A stretch of DNA of 39,513 nucleotides from Paenibacillus sp. YN15 (GTDB lineage Bacteria > Bacillota > Bacilli > Paenibacillales > NBRC-103111): positions 1 through 39,513 of the forward strand of contig NZ_QMFA01000055.1 in the NCBI RefSeq assembly GCF_003285005.1, written 5' to 3'. Numbering within the stretch: position 1 is the stretch's first letter; each line of letters opens with the position of its first letter. Of this stretch, positions 1 to 7,154 are shown piece by piece. The notes under the pieces were generated by a model. The model saw nothing but the letters and a program-made list of their open reading frames with translations, did not search any database and was not told the origin of the DNA. The translations under genes and the position numbers were made by a program.

Positions 1-20
1 AACTCCGAGTGGAGCAGCTA

Positions 21-200
21 ATGCCCAAATTTTCGTTCATGGCAAGGAACTTTCGTGAAGGCGTACCGGGGGTACGTCAAGCGGAAGTGACGAAGTAAGG
101 GACGAAAAGGCGGTGAAAGATGCCCTCAAGCGGGTTTGCAAACACGGCCTAGGATAGGCTGCCTGAATAGCCACTCATGCTGCGTTTCCCGCCGCACCGA
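21..200 (+). ncRNA. Candidate structured noncoding RNA (possibly raiA motif)
   Basis: No convincing protein gene is present, but the segment folds in nested stems. 30-38 (TTTTCGTTC) pairs with 99-108 (GGGACGAAAA). Inside it 49-56 pairs with 90-96, with one bulged T, and 61-67 (GCGTACC) pairs with 71-77 (GGTACGT) around a GGG loop. A second domain is closed by 109-113 (GGCGG) with 189-193 (CCGCC) and contains the hairpin 147-151/155-159 (GCCTA/TAGGC). The single-stranded core around 114-146 looks like a conserved RNA core. From memory it resembles the raiA RNA motif of Firmicutes, but that name is recall and was not tested. The strand is assumed. The segment could also be a leader or the 3' end of a transcript entering from the left. 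Confidence 0.45.
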
Positions 201-225
201 AGAGCGATGAAATGTCGAAGATGGC

Positions 226-377
226 CCTCAAAATCGACTTTGCCGATTTTGAGGCTTCCATAACACCATCCGGCCTGCGGCAGGGACCGGTGTTATTTCA
301 GGGTAGCGGAATCCCCTTACCGCTATCCCCCACTTTTTTGGAGCGCAGGGCGGATAACGGAAACCGGCTTCCTTTAT
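226..377. repeat. Run of small inverted repeats
   Basis: Three hairpins follow one another: 226-236 with 244-254 (11 bp, perfect), 260-267 with 289-296 (ATAACACC/GGTGTTAT), and 301-309 with 320-328 (GGGTAGCGG/CCGCTATCC, one mismatch). None is followed by a T tract, so they are not obvious terminators. The 19-mers at 308-326 and 359-377 (GGAATCCCCTTACCGCTAT and GGAAACCGGCTTCCTTTAT) lie 51 bp apart. They resemble the first two units of the quartet at 5442-5622, so this may be a decayed half of such an element. No inverted pair was found to its right. Confidence 0.4.
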
Positions 378-633
378 CCACAGCCCAGTCCCGGTTGAAG
401 CGAACCGCCAACGCTTGGTATACACAGAATTAAGGGGGTTAATCACATTGTTATCCCCAATATCCACAACTCGGCCCCACAATTGTGGATAAGTTATCCT
501 TTGCTTTATGTGCATAACACCCTCCTTATCTGCATGGTTTTCATGGGGTTACACACAGTATTCACAGGATATGTGGATAACTTTATCCACATATCCCTGT
601 GTATGGATTCAATCCGCTCCATGGCTATCCACG
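374..633. promoter_or_regulatory. DnaA-box cluster downstream of tsaD
   Basis: Four perfect DnaA boxes (TTATCCACA or its complement) lie at 374-382, 484-492, 572-580 and 583-591. One-mismatch boxes are at 451-459, 460-468 and 509-517, and weaker ones at 494-502, 526-534, 549-557 and 625-633. The pair at 572-591 sits inside a 12-bp perfect inverted repeat with a 2-bp centre (569-594). No dnaA or dnaN is in the window, so this is more likely a DnaA-titrating or regulatory cluster than oriC. I recall that B. subtilis has a non-oriC DnaA cluster near gcp (tsaD), which would match this position, but that should be confirmed. Confidence 0.65.
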
Positions 634-635
634 GA

Positions 636-672
636 CAAGAGCAGCCCCAAGCGTATCGGGGCTGCTCTTGTT
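636..672 (-). terminator. Terminator-like hairpin after tsaD
   Basis: A perfect 13-bp stem joins 636-648 (CAAGAGCAGCCCC) and 658-670 with a 9-nt loop, starting 6 bp beyond the tsaD stop codon. There is only a short TTT on the plus side and no T tract on the minus side. It is a strong hairpin but an imperfect intrinsic terminator. It separates the tsaD operon from the DnaA-box cluster. Confidence 0.6.
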
Positions 673-676
673 TGGG

Positions 677-1738
677 TTATGCCTTGACCGACCATTCCTC
701 CAGAGAGAGGACGGCTTCGGCCTTCAACGTCATGGGCGCGAATTCCCCGCGCTCCCATTTCAGGTGCGCGGCTGCGGCGATCATGGCCGCATTGTCCGTG
801 CACAGCTCCAGGGGAGGCACAATCAGCGGCAGCCGGGCCCGCCGGCACCGTTCCGCGAGGCTCCCCCGGAGCCCTTTGTTGGCCGCCACGCCGCCGGCCA
901 GCAAAAGCTGCTTCGCGCCGAACTGCCGGGCGGCGCGCATGGCCTTCTCCGTCACCACGTCGATGACGGAGTCCTGGAACCCCCTTGCCACGTGGTCCGC
1001 GGCAAGGTCAAGCCCTTTCATCCGCGCCGTATTCAGCGCGGCCAGCACCGCCGATTTCAGCCCGCTGAAGCTGAAATCGTAGGAATCCGGCTCCAGCCAG
1101 GCCCGGGGCAGCTGCACCGCCCCTTCCGCCTCTGCGGCGAGCCGGTCCAGATGGGGGCCGCCGGGATACGGCAGCCCCAGGGCTCGGGCCACCTTGTCGT
1201 AGGCTTCGCCGACAGCGTCGTCCCGGGTCCGGCCGATGATCCGGAAGCGGCCCGGCCCGTCCAGCGCCACCAGCTCCGTATGGCCGCCGGACACCACCAG
1301 CGCCAGACAGGGGTACTCCAGCTCCTGAACGAAGCGGTTGGCATAGATATGCCCGGCAATATGATGCACGCCGATGAGCGGCACCCCCAGGGAAAAGGCC
1401 AGAGCCTTGCCCGCCACCAGTCCCACCAGCAGGGAACCCACCAGACCGGGGCCCTGGGTCACGGCCACGGCATCCACATCTGTCAGCGCAATCCCGGCCT
1501 TGTCCACAGCCTCTTCAATAATCCAGGTAATGCTCTCCACATGCTGCCGTGACGCCACCTCCGGCACAACCCCGCCGAATTTCTTGTGGGTTTCGATCTG
1601 GGAGGAGATGACGTTGGAGCGGATGGTCCGCCCGTCCTCCACCACCGCCACCGAGGTTTCGTCGCAGCTGGTCTCGATGGCCAGGATCAGCGACGGGGCG
1701 CCCGGGTGCACAGCCTGAAGATTTGTTTTGTCCATCAT
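677..1738 (-). CDS. tsaD: tRNA N6-adenosine threonylcarbamoyltransferase TsaD
   Basis: TsaD transfers the threonylcarbamoyl group from threonylcarbamoyl-AMP to A37 of ANN-decoding tRNAs (t6A), working with TsaB and TsaE in the cytosol. The 353-residue protein has the ASKHA-type start LAIETSCDETSVAVVEDG (about 19-36), a QGPGLVGSLLVG stretch near 95, the metal-binding HxxxH motif (HHIAGH, His126/His130), a VSGGHTE stretch and LLLAGGVAANKGLR toward the C-terminus. The ATG at 1738 is chosen because it overlaps the rimI stop as ATGA and has GGTGGAG upstream. An ATG 36 bp earlier would run further into rimI. It is the last gene of the thiL operon. The family assignment is secure; the exact start (1738 or 1735) is less certain. 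Confidence 0.95.
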   Translation of the reverse strand: MMDKTNLQAVHPGAPSLILAIETSCDETSVAVVEDGRTIRSNVISSQIETHKKFGGVVPEVASRQHVESITWIIEEAVDKAGIALTDVDAVAVTQGPGLVGSLLVGLVAGKALAFSLGVPLIGVHHIAGHIYANRFVQELEYPCLALVVSGGHTELVALDGPGRFRIIGRTRDDAVGEAYDKVARALGLPYPGGPHLDRLAAEAEGAVQLPRAWLEPDSYDFSFSGLKSAVLAALNTARMKGLDLAADHVARGFQDSVIDVVTEKAMRAARQFGAKQLLLAGGVAANKGLRGSLAERCRRARLPLIVPPLELCTDNAAMIAAAAHLKWERGEFAPMTLKAEAVLSLEEWSVKA

Positions 1739-2244
1739 GATGTTCTCCACCGTTCCTCCGGAATATCCGCCCACATAATCAGCGCGTCTTCATTATTGTC
1801 CGTATAATAGCCCTTGCGCACGCCGACGGAACGGAATCCCAGCTTCTCATACAAATTCTGGGCTATCCGGTTGGTGACCCGCACCTCCAGAGTCATCCGT
1901 TTGGCTCCCCGCGTATTGGCCTTGCGGCGGAGCTCGGTGAGCAGGCGTTCGCCCAGCTTTTTGCCGCGGTACATGGACCGGATGGCGATATTGGTCACAT
2001 GGGCCTCATCCATAATCACCCACATGCCCGCATAGCCGGCGATGGCGCCCTCCACCTCCATGACCAGATAATGGGCAAAATGATTGTTGGACAGCTCGTT
2101 CTGAAACGCCCCCGCCGTCCAGGGCGTAGGAAAGGCTTCTTTTTCAATCTCCACGATAGTGGCGATATCCTCAACCCTCATCGGCCGGAAAACCGGAGAC
2201 AACAACGGTCCCGGCCCCGGGCCATCTGCGATAGGAAGCTCCAT
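1735..2244 (-). CDS. rimI: Ribosomal protein S18-alanine N-acetyltransferase RimI (GNAT)
   Basis: This 169-residue GNAT enzyme is predicted to acetylate the N-terminal alanine of ribosomal protein S18, or another protein N-terminus, using acetyl-CoA. The GNAT core runs from FRPMRVEDIATIVEIE (about 17-32) through IAIRSMYRGKKLGERLLTEL, whose RGKKLG loop is the acetyl-CoA pyrophosphate-binding motif. It ends in a C-terminal NLYEKLGFRSVGVRKGYY strand, which is typical of RimI. The ATG at 2244 follows a clear AGGAGG ribosome-binding site. The reading frame extends about 75 codons upstream, but that part lies inside tsaB. It sits between tsaB and tsaD as in B. subtilis (ydiCDE) and overlaps tsaD by 4 bp, suggesting coupled translation. 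Confidence 0.92.
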   Translation of the reverse strand: MELPIADGPGPGPLLSPVFRPMRVEDIATIVEIEKEAFPTPWTAGAFQNELSNNHFAHYLVMEVEGAIAGYAGMWVIMDEAHVTNIAIRSMYRGKKLGERLLTELRRKANTRGAKRMTLEVRVTNRIAQNLYEKLGFRSVGVRKGYYTDNNEDALIMWADIPEERWRTS

Positions 2245-2269
2245 GCCGCTCCCTCCTGACTGTAAAATT

Positions 2270-3145
2270 TCATTTGGCTTGCTTTTCGGCCAGCCGGACC
2301 TCGGCTTCAGCCAGCTGGGCATAATTGGGCAGCAGGGTATGAGGATCATCGTCCTGACCCGTGCGCAGCCCCAGCTCACCGAGATAACCCGCATATTCCG
2401 CATGGATGTCGCATGCGAAAACTTCCGTCCGCACACGGCCGCCTGATGCCGCTTCCGCTTCCCGGGCAAACCGTTCCGTCACCGCGCCGAATTCCTGGGG
2501 CTCTCCCACAAACAGCACCGCCTCCGGCGGCTCCCGCTCCTGCCCGAGCAGCGCAAGCAACCGGTCCGCCCAAGCTTCCATCAAACGGATGCCGTCCTCT
2601 TCACGGCACTGCCAGCCCGGCGAAGCAACCGGCCACATGGAGGACAAATTACCCTCCACCGTATTTTGGAGCTGCTCCATCCCTATCTCGCGCAGCTCGA
2701 AAAGCGCCGTGAAGGCCTGCCCTCTCCGGGCGTTCAGCATGGGCACCACCCAGACGCAGCCGCATCTTCCACCACCCTGCTTCCGCCAATCGGCCAGGGC
2801 TCCTGCGGCCAGCGTCTCCAGACTGGAGACCCCTGCCACAGGCAGCTTCAAAGTCCACGCCATCGTTTTGGCAACAGTGATTCCTATACGTACCCCGGTA
2901 TATGAACCAGGTCCTTTACCAACGGCAATTCCTTGCAGGGAGCGCAGGGAAAGTCCCGCTTCATTTAAAGCCTCCTCAATGGCAGGGATCAAATAGACGG
3001 AGTGATTGCGCTCTACCAGCGAATTTACCTCCGCCAACAGCTTCCCCTTGTTGACCAGGGCTACGGACATGGCAGCCGTTGCGCTGTCAATGGCCAAAAG
3101 CAGCCCCCCGGACGCTTCTTGGGAGGGGACTTCACCGGAGGCCAT
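2270..3145 (-). CDS. tsaB: tRNA threonylcarbamoyladenosine biosynthesis protein TsaB
   Basis: TsaB is a non-catalytic TsaD paralogue that dimerises with TsaD and is needed for t6A synthesis. The 291-residue product has LLLAIDSATAAMSVALVNKG (about 15-34), then VGKGPGSYTGVRIGI, the hallmark of the family, and SSLETLA. The C-terminal half is less conserved and holds LLPNYAQLAEAE near the end, as is usual for TsaB. I chose the ATG at 3145 because AAAAGGAG lies 8 bp upstream and it places the first strand near the N-terminus. A second ATG at 3199 also has AAGGAG but overlaps tsaE by 23 bp and adds 18 residues. It lies between tsaE and rimI in the conserved operon. Confidence 0.92.
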   Translation of the reverse strand: MASGEVPSQEASGGLLLAIDSATAAMSVALVNKGKLLAEVNSLVERNHSVYLIPAIEEALNEAGLSLRSLQGIAVGKGPGSYTGVRIGITVAKTMAWTLKLPVAGVSSLETLAAGALADWRKQGGGRCGCVWVVPMLNARRGQAFTALFELREIGMEQLQNTVEGNLSSMWPVASPGWQCREEDGIRLMEAWADRLLALLGQEREPPEAVLFVGEPQEFGAVTERFAREAEAASGGRVRTEVFACDIHAEYAGYLGELGLRTGQDDDPHTLLPNYAQLAEAEVRLAEKQAK

Positions 3146-3176
3146 TTGACGATCTCCTTTTATTTCCACATCATGC

Positions 3177-3683
3177 TCAGGATTCCTGTCGTTCATCATG
3201 AATAATTCCCTGCTCCTTTAGATCCGAACACCATTTTTCGTAAACGGCCCCTGCCGGATCAAGCCGGAACCGCCGCTCCGTCCAGCCGGTGTTCTCGATG
3301 TATACGGACAGATGCTCCTCCGGAATCAGGTCCCGGATGATGGACGCCCACTCCACCAGGGTCACGCCGTCTCCATAGAAATAATCGTCCAGTCCCATAT
3401 CCTCCGCCTCCTCCTGGGAGATGCGGTACACATCCATATGGTAAAAGGGCATGGTGCGCCCCTCATATTCCTTGATAATGGTAAAGGTGGGACTGTTGAC
3501 GGTTTCCTGCACCTCCAAGGCCTGGCCCACCGCTTTGGAAAAGGTGGTTTTGCCGGCGCCCAGATCCCCGTCCAGCCCGATCACCGACCCCGGAATAAAC
3601 AGCCGGGCCAGCTCCTTGGCCAACCGGTAGGTGTCCTGTTCCCCCCGGGAGTCGAACCAATAGGTAGTGGAATGCGCATCCAT
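3177..3683 (-). CDS. tsaE: tRNA threonylcarbamoyladenosine biosynthesis ATPase TsaE
   Basis: TsaE is the P-loop ATPase that binds the TsaB-TsaD complex and supports catalytic turnover in t6A synthesis. The 168-residue protein has the Walker A motif GDLGAGKTT at 39-47, the family motif NSPTFTIIKEY, HMDVYR (about 82-87), and VEWA near residue 110. Length fits the family with a short C-terminal tail. The ATG at 3683 follows AAGGAGGAAGCCGCT. The frame extends upstream without a stop, but that part would lie inside thiL and shows no homology I recognise. The ribosome-binding site lies directly beside the thiL stop (gap 13 bp), so the two genes are probably co-transcribed. Confidence 0.93.
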   Translation of the reverse strand: MDAHSTTYWFDSRGEQDTYRLAKELARLFIPGSVIGLDGDLGAGKTTFSKAVGQALEVQETVNSPTFTIIKEYEGRTMPFYHMDVYRISQEEAEDMGLDDYFYGDGVTLVEWASIIRDLIPEEHLSVYIENTGWTERRFRLDPAGAVYEKWCSDLKEQGIIHDERQES

Positions 3684-3696
3684 AGCGGCTTCCTCC

Positions 3697-4902
3697 TTAA
3701 GCATCGGCTGATTGATTTTCGGTAAAATGATTGTATCCCCGCTTCCGCACCGGTATGACGCTTCCATCACGCCGTTTGAGGAGCACACCGGGAGCTGTGG
3801 GCGGTTGGTGTGCCGCTTCCTTCCCGTCCACTGTCTCCAGACACCGGGTCTGCGTCCGGTTTCTCTCTGCGGCCGCTGCTGCGTCGGCAGAGCCCAACTT
3901 GCAATCCGCTGGCTCTCCACCCGCCAGCACCCGGCCCACCAGATGAAGCGGCAGCCCCTCTCTATGAAAAAGAGCAAGCAGCGCCTCCGCATCCTCTCCC
4001 CGCACGGTGCCCGTCAGGCGGTAGTCCTCCCCGCCGTACAGCATCAGCTCCAGCGGGTCCAGCCCGGCCTCGCGGGCATAACCGGCAAGCGCCGGGTCCT
4101 CTGGCAGCAGGGCCTCATCCAGCTCGATGACACAGCCGGAGGCCTCCGCCAACTCCCAGGCCTCGCTGGCCAAACCATCGCTGACATCATTCAGCGACCG
4201 GCCCAACCCGCTGCGCACCAAAAGCCGCCCCGCCTCCACCTGAGGCTCGGGAAACTGGTGCGCCCGCGCCAGCTGCTGCCGCTCCTCCGGCAGCTCCCCT
4301 GCATCATAGGCGCTCCGGCCCGCGGCCAGGAGCAGATGCAGGCCCGCGGCGGAGAGGCCCAGGGGACCGGTGACGAACACCGCGTCCCCTGGGCTTGCGC
4401 CGCTGCGAAGCAGGGCCCGGCCCGTCTCCACCTCGCCGATGGCGGTGACGGTGACGGTCATGTCCCTGGGGCAGGAGGTGGTGTCGCCCCCGACCACGGC
4501 TACGCCATAACGGCCGGCGCAGGCATAGAGGCCGTCGTACAGCTCCCGCAGCGTCTCCGTCTCCATGGCCGCCGGAACGGACAGCGCCACCACGGCAAAA
4601 CGGGGAATAGCCCCCATCGCCGCCAAGTCGCTTATATTGGATGCCATGGCCTTGTAGCCGATGGCTTCATACGTCATTGTCTCGGGCTTGAAATGAATAT
4701 CCCGGACCATCGTATCACAGGTGACCACCCATTGAAAACCGCTCCGCCCGGCCAGCACGGCGGCATCGTCGCCGATACCGACAATCACGCCGTCCTCGTC
4801 GGACCCGGCCTGATCCGGATCTGCGCGGTCCACAGACTGTGTGCGGGCGCCGCGGTCTCCCGTAAGCAGCCGGATTAACCCGAATTCGTCCACTCGGGGC
4901 AT
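3697..4902 (-). CDS. thiL: Thiamine-monophosphate kinase ThiL
   Basis: ThiL phosphorylates thiamine monophosphate to thiamine diphosphate using ATP. The 401-residue protein carries the PurM-like motifs of the family: GIGDDAAV (42-49), VTCDTMVRDIHF, AMASNISDLAAMGA, VVGGDTTSCP, VTGPLGLSAAG and VSDGLASEAWELAEASG. It is longer than usual ThiL (roughly 320-340 residues) for two visible reasons. There is a charged insert at about 15-38 between the N-terminal helix and the GIGDDAAV strand, and about 50 C-terminal residues, rich in basic and polar residues, lie beyond the normal end. The ATG at 4902 has GGAGG 9 bp upstream and an extended -10 promoter close by. It is the first gene of the t6A operon, the same order as in B. 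subtilis. Confidence 0.93.
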   Translation of the reverse strand: MPRVDEFGLIRLLTGDRGARTQSVDRADPDQAGSDEDGVIVGIGDDAAVLAGRSGFQWVVTCDTMVRDIHFKPETMTYEAIGYKAMASNISDLAAMGAIPRFAVVALSVPAAMETETLRELYDGLYACAGRYGVAVVGGDTTSCPRDMTVTVTAIGEVETGRALLRSGASPGDAVFVTGPLGLSAAGLHLLLAAGRSAYDAGELPEERQQLARAHQFPEPQVEAGRLLVRSGLGRSLNDVSDGLASEAWELAEASGCVIELDEALLPEDPALAGYAREAGLDPLELMLYGGEDYRLTGTVRGEDAEALLALFHREGLPLHLVGRVLAGGEPADCKLGSADAAAAAERNRTQTRCLETVDGKEAAHQPPTAPGVLLKRRDGSVIPVRKRGYNHFTENQSADA

Positions 4903-4930
4903 ACATGGATTCCTCCATTCCTCATTCTAC

Positions 4931-4941
4931 CTATTATAGCA
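4931..4941 (-). promoter_or_regulatory. Extended -10 promoter of the thiL operon
   Basis: On the minus strand TGCTATAAT is a perfect extended -10 element (TATAAT at 4938-4933), about 30 bp upstream of the thiL start. No good -35 is seen at 17 bp, which is acceptable for an extended -10 promoter. It would drive thiL-tsaE-tsaB-rimI-tsaD. Confidence 0.6.
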
Positions 4942-5192
4942 CAGCCTCTCCAGATTAAAACCCGAAGACCGCCTGATTGAAGCAGCCGCTGGAGGTGCAG
5001 CAAACCATATATGGTAGATGCGGCCTGACTGACCAGACCAGAGTAAACAAAAGAAGCGGTGGCGGCCGCTGGAGCAACTGTGACAGTTGAAGCCGCCGCC
5101 CGCGCCGGGATATCTGGCCTTGCACCAATCGCCTCTGCCGCGCCGGGACCTAACCTTGCAGCAATTGCCTCTGCCCGCCGAGGAATGTAAGC

Positions 5193-5380
5193 GCCCTAAA
5201 ATGTATGCTATCAGGCCCAAGCAGCCCTTTATCCGGCAATTAGCATACATGAAATGTATGCTATCGGCCGAGAAAGCGCGAAAACGGGGCCTGATCTAGT
5301 GAATAGCGTACAATTTATGCACGCTATTTCCATAAAAAGCGGCTGTCGGCGGAGATAGCGTACATTTTCTGTTCGCTATC
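5193..5380. repeat. Quartet repeat element A1 (2 direct + 2 inverted 19-bp units)
   Basis: Direct units are at 5193-5211 (GCCCTAAAATGTATGCTAT) and 5246-5264 (TACATGAAATGTATGCTAT). Inverted units are at 5303-5321 and 5355-5373 (complements TGCATAAATTGTACGCTAT and AACAGAAAATGTACGCTAT). Spacings are 53, 57 and 52 bp. Units 2, 3 and 4 are also imperfect palindromes on their own. The two direct units share TATGCTAT and the two inverted units share TACGCTAT. No open reading frame explains the conservation. The element is followed directly by element A2. Confidence 0.7.
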
Positions 5381-5431
5381 ATCAACCACTTGCGGTTGCC
5401 GGCCCGCCCCGGCAGTTGAATCATCCGCGAA

Positions 5432-5632
5432 GGAAATAGCGGAACCCGGTTTTCCGCTATTTCCTGGCGGCGGAGGCGGGAAGCCTCATTAGCGGAATGG
5501 AACTTTCCGCTATCCGCCCTTTTGTCCCGCTTATCCCCCCGGGTTTGCCGCAATAGCGGAAAAAGAATGTCCTTATTCCGCCGATTCGGGCTCCGCGGCC
5601 CTAATAGCGGAAAAAACATGGCCCTATTTCCC
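5432..5632. repeat. Quartet repeat element A2 (2 direct + 2 inverted 19-bp units)
   Basis: Direct units are at 5442-5460 (GAACCCGGTTTTCCGCTAT) and 5495-5513 (GAATGGAACTTTCCGCTAT). Inverted units are at 5553-5571 and 5604-5622 (complements GACATTCTTTTTCCGCTAT and GCCATGTTTTTTCCGCTAT). Spacings are 53, 58 and 51 bp. The shared core is TTTCCGCTAT. The first unit is part of a perfect 13-bp hairpin, 5432-5444 with 5452-5464. The layout is the same as in A1 but the sequence differs. Confidence 0.72.
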
Positions 5633-5639
5633 TCAGCCA

Positions 5640-6092
5640 GCGGCCCGCTGCCAGCCTCCCCCACACCTATGTTACTCACACCCGCCACCGCCCGCTCCAT
5701 TCTCTCCCTTTCCCTACACTCCCACCGTTCGCTTCCCTTCCAACCTCCCACACCCATGTTACTCACACCCGCCACCGCCCGCTCCATTCTCTTCCTTTCC
5801 CTACACTCCCACCGTTCGCTTACCTTCCAACCTCCCACACCTATGTTACTCCACCCCACTGCCTCCCCTCATTTCTGCCTTTATCCACCACCAGCCTTCT
5901 CTCTCTTCCGTCCTTTTACTCACCGCCAGCCCCATTCCAGCCATCTGCTCGCCCCACCTGCCCGCCACCATCCCTCCCTCTCCTCCGCCCTTTATCTCTC
6001 ACCACTCCCGTCCCCGCCTTTCCTCTCTTCCATCCTTTATCCACCGCCGTTCAACTCTCCCGCCAACCATTGCCCTCCCCCCCACACGCGAA
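5640..6092. other. Strand-asymmetric polypyrimidine tract
   Basis: The plus strand here is almost entirely C and T with some A, and G is rare, unlike the rest of the window. It includes the 87-bp repeats and runs up to about 120 bp before the first permease gene. No gene or structure explains the skew. It carries no recognisable promoter. A possible -10 (TACAAT, 6154-6159) lies just beyond it. Confidence 0.7.
5657..5849. repeat. 87-bp tandem repeat, about 2.2 copies
   Basis: The stretch beginning near 5657 recurs with a period of exactly 87 bp: the shared ATGTTACT is at 5669, 5756 and 5843. The two full copies differ at only a few positions. The period is a multiple of three and the minus strand stays open through it, giving 29-residue repeats. 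Ribosome-binding and codon evidence for a gene is weak. It lies in a C/T-rich block. Confidence 0.85.
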
Positions 6093-6212
6093 AAAGTACA
6101 AATTTGACCCCAACAGGTTGGAATCCGTCCTTATCCCGCGGTCCGGCAGCCCGTACAATAGCCCTATACCGGCTTACGAGCCTCCATCCCATATCCCGAG
6201 GTGACGACAAAA

Positions 6213-7154
6213 ATGAAAAACCGGACCGCCGAGGCCGTTCCCCTGTCCAGGCCCAACCGCAAGCCCCGCCGCAACATTCTCCAGCTGCGGGAAGACATCG
6301 CCGGCTACATCTTCATCAGCCCGATGATCGTTGGACTCCTGGTGTTTACCCTGTTTCCCATCCTAGCCTCCTTTTTCTTAAGCTTCACCAACTGGAACTT
6401 CGTCTCCGGCTTCTCCAAGACCAAGTTTGTCGGGCTGGACAATTTTATCCGGCTGTTCAAGGACGATATCTTCCTGAAATCCCTGGAGAACAATACCATC
6501 CTGATGCTGGTGGTGCCCGTCACCCTGGCTCTATCCTTGGTGCTGGCGGTGCTCATCGACCAGAAAATCTTCTTCAAGGACCTGTTCAAGGTAGTTTATT
6601 TCGTCCCGTACATCTCCAGTATCGTGGCCGTCGCCATCGTCTTCCAGGTGCTGCTTCATCCCTCCTACGGCCCCATCAATCAGGTGCTCATGTCCCTGGG
6701 CATGGAGGACCCGCCCAAGTGGCTGGGGGATACGGATTACGCCCTCTACTGCGTCATGGGCCTGATGATCTGGGTGAACATCGGCTACAACATGATCATT
6801 TTCATGGCGGGCCTTCAATCCATTCCGAAGGATCTCTATGAAGCCGCGGAAATCGACGGCGCCAGCAAGCTCCGCCAGTTTTTCCGGATTACCCTGCCGC
6901 TGCTGTCGCCGACTACCTTTTTCCTGCTGGTGACGGGGATTATCGGGTCCTTCAAGGTCTTCGACGTGATTGCCGTGCTCACCAACGGCGGCCCGGCCAA
7001 TTCCACCACAGTGGTGGTCTACCGGCTCTATGAAACAGCCTTCGTCAACCTGCAGTCCGGCTATGCCTCATCCATGGCGATTATTCTCCTCTTCTGCGTG
7101 CTTCTGGTGACCCTGATCCAATGGTACGGACAGAAGAAATGGGTGAATTACTGA
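6213..7154 (+). CDS. ABC sugar transporter permease (UgpA/LacF family)
   Basis: This 313-residue inner-membrane subunit forms half of the channel of a carbohydrate importer. After a basic cytosolic start, about six membrane segments are visible, beginning with YIFISPMIVGLLVFTLFPIL. The family loop EAAEIDGASKLRQFFRITLP, which contacts the ATPase subunit, is near residue 210. FVGLDNFIRLF in the first external loop is typical of MalF/UgpA-type permeases. The ATG at 6213 is chosen because GAGGTG lies 8-10 bp upstream; a GTG at 6201 is part of that site. It is the first gene of the transport locus and overlaps the next permease by one base (TGATG). No ATPase gene lies nearby, so a shared MsmX-type ATPase is likely. 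The sugar cannot be read from the sequence. Confidence 0.92.
   Translation: MKNRTAEAVPLSRPNRKPRRNILQLREDIAGYIFISPMIVGLLVFTLFPILASFFLSFTNWNFVSGFSKTKFVGLDNFIRLFKDDIFLKSLENNTILMLVVPVTLALSLVLAVLIDQKIFFKDLFKVVYFVPYISSIVAVAIVFQVLLHPSYGPINQVLMSLGMEDPPKWLGDTDYALYCVMGLMIWVNIGYNMIIFMAGLQSIPKDLYEAAEIDGASKLRQFFRITLPLLSPTTFFLLVTGIIGSFKVFDVIAVLTNGGPANSTTVVVYRLYETAFVNLQSGYASSMAIILLFCVLLVTLIQWYGQKKWVNY

Noticed and set aside
212-433. Open frame of 73 codons in the structured left-edge region
   Set aside because: No ribosome-binding site, composition is that of hairpins and a DnaA box, and no family resemblance.
374-633. Chromosomal origin oriC
   Set aside because: No dnaA or dnaN in the window and no clear AT-rich unwinding region with DnaA-trios. 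Kept as a DnaA-box cluster only.
599-1552. Plus-strand frame opposite tsaD
   Set aside because: A shadow of tsaD with no start signal.
5193-5622. CRISPR array
   Set aside because: Units alternate in orientation, occur only four at a time, are imperfect and have no cas genes nearby.
5296-5859. Minus-strand gene with 29-residue repeats
   Set aside because: The repeats come from the 87-bp DNA repeat and the rest of the frame runs through two quartet elements. It is better explained as noncoding sequence.
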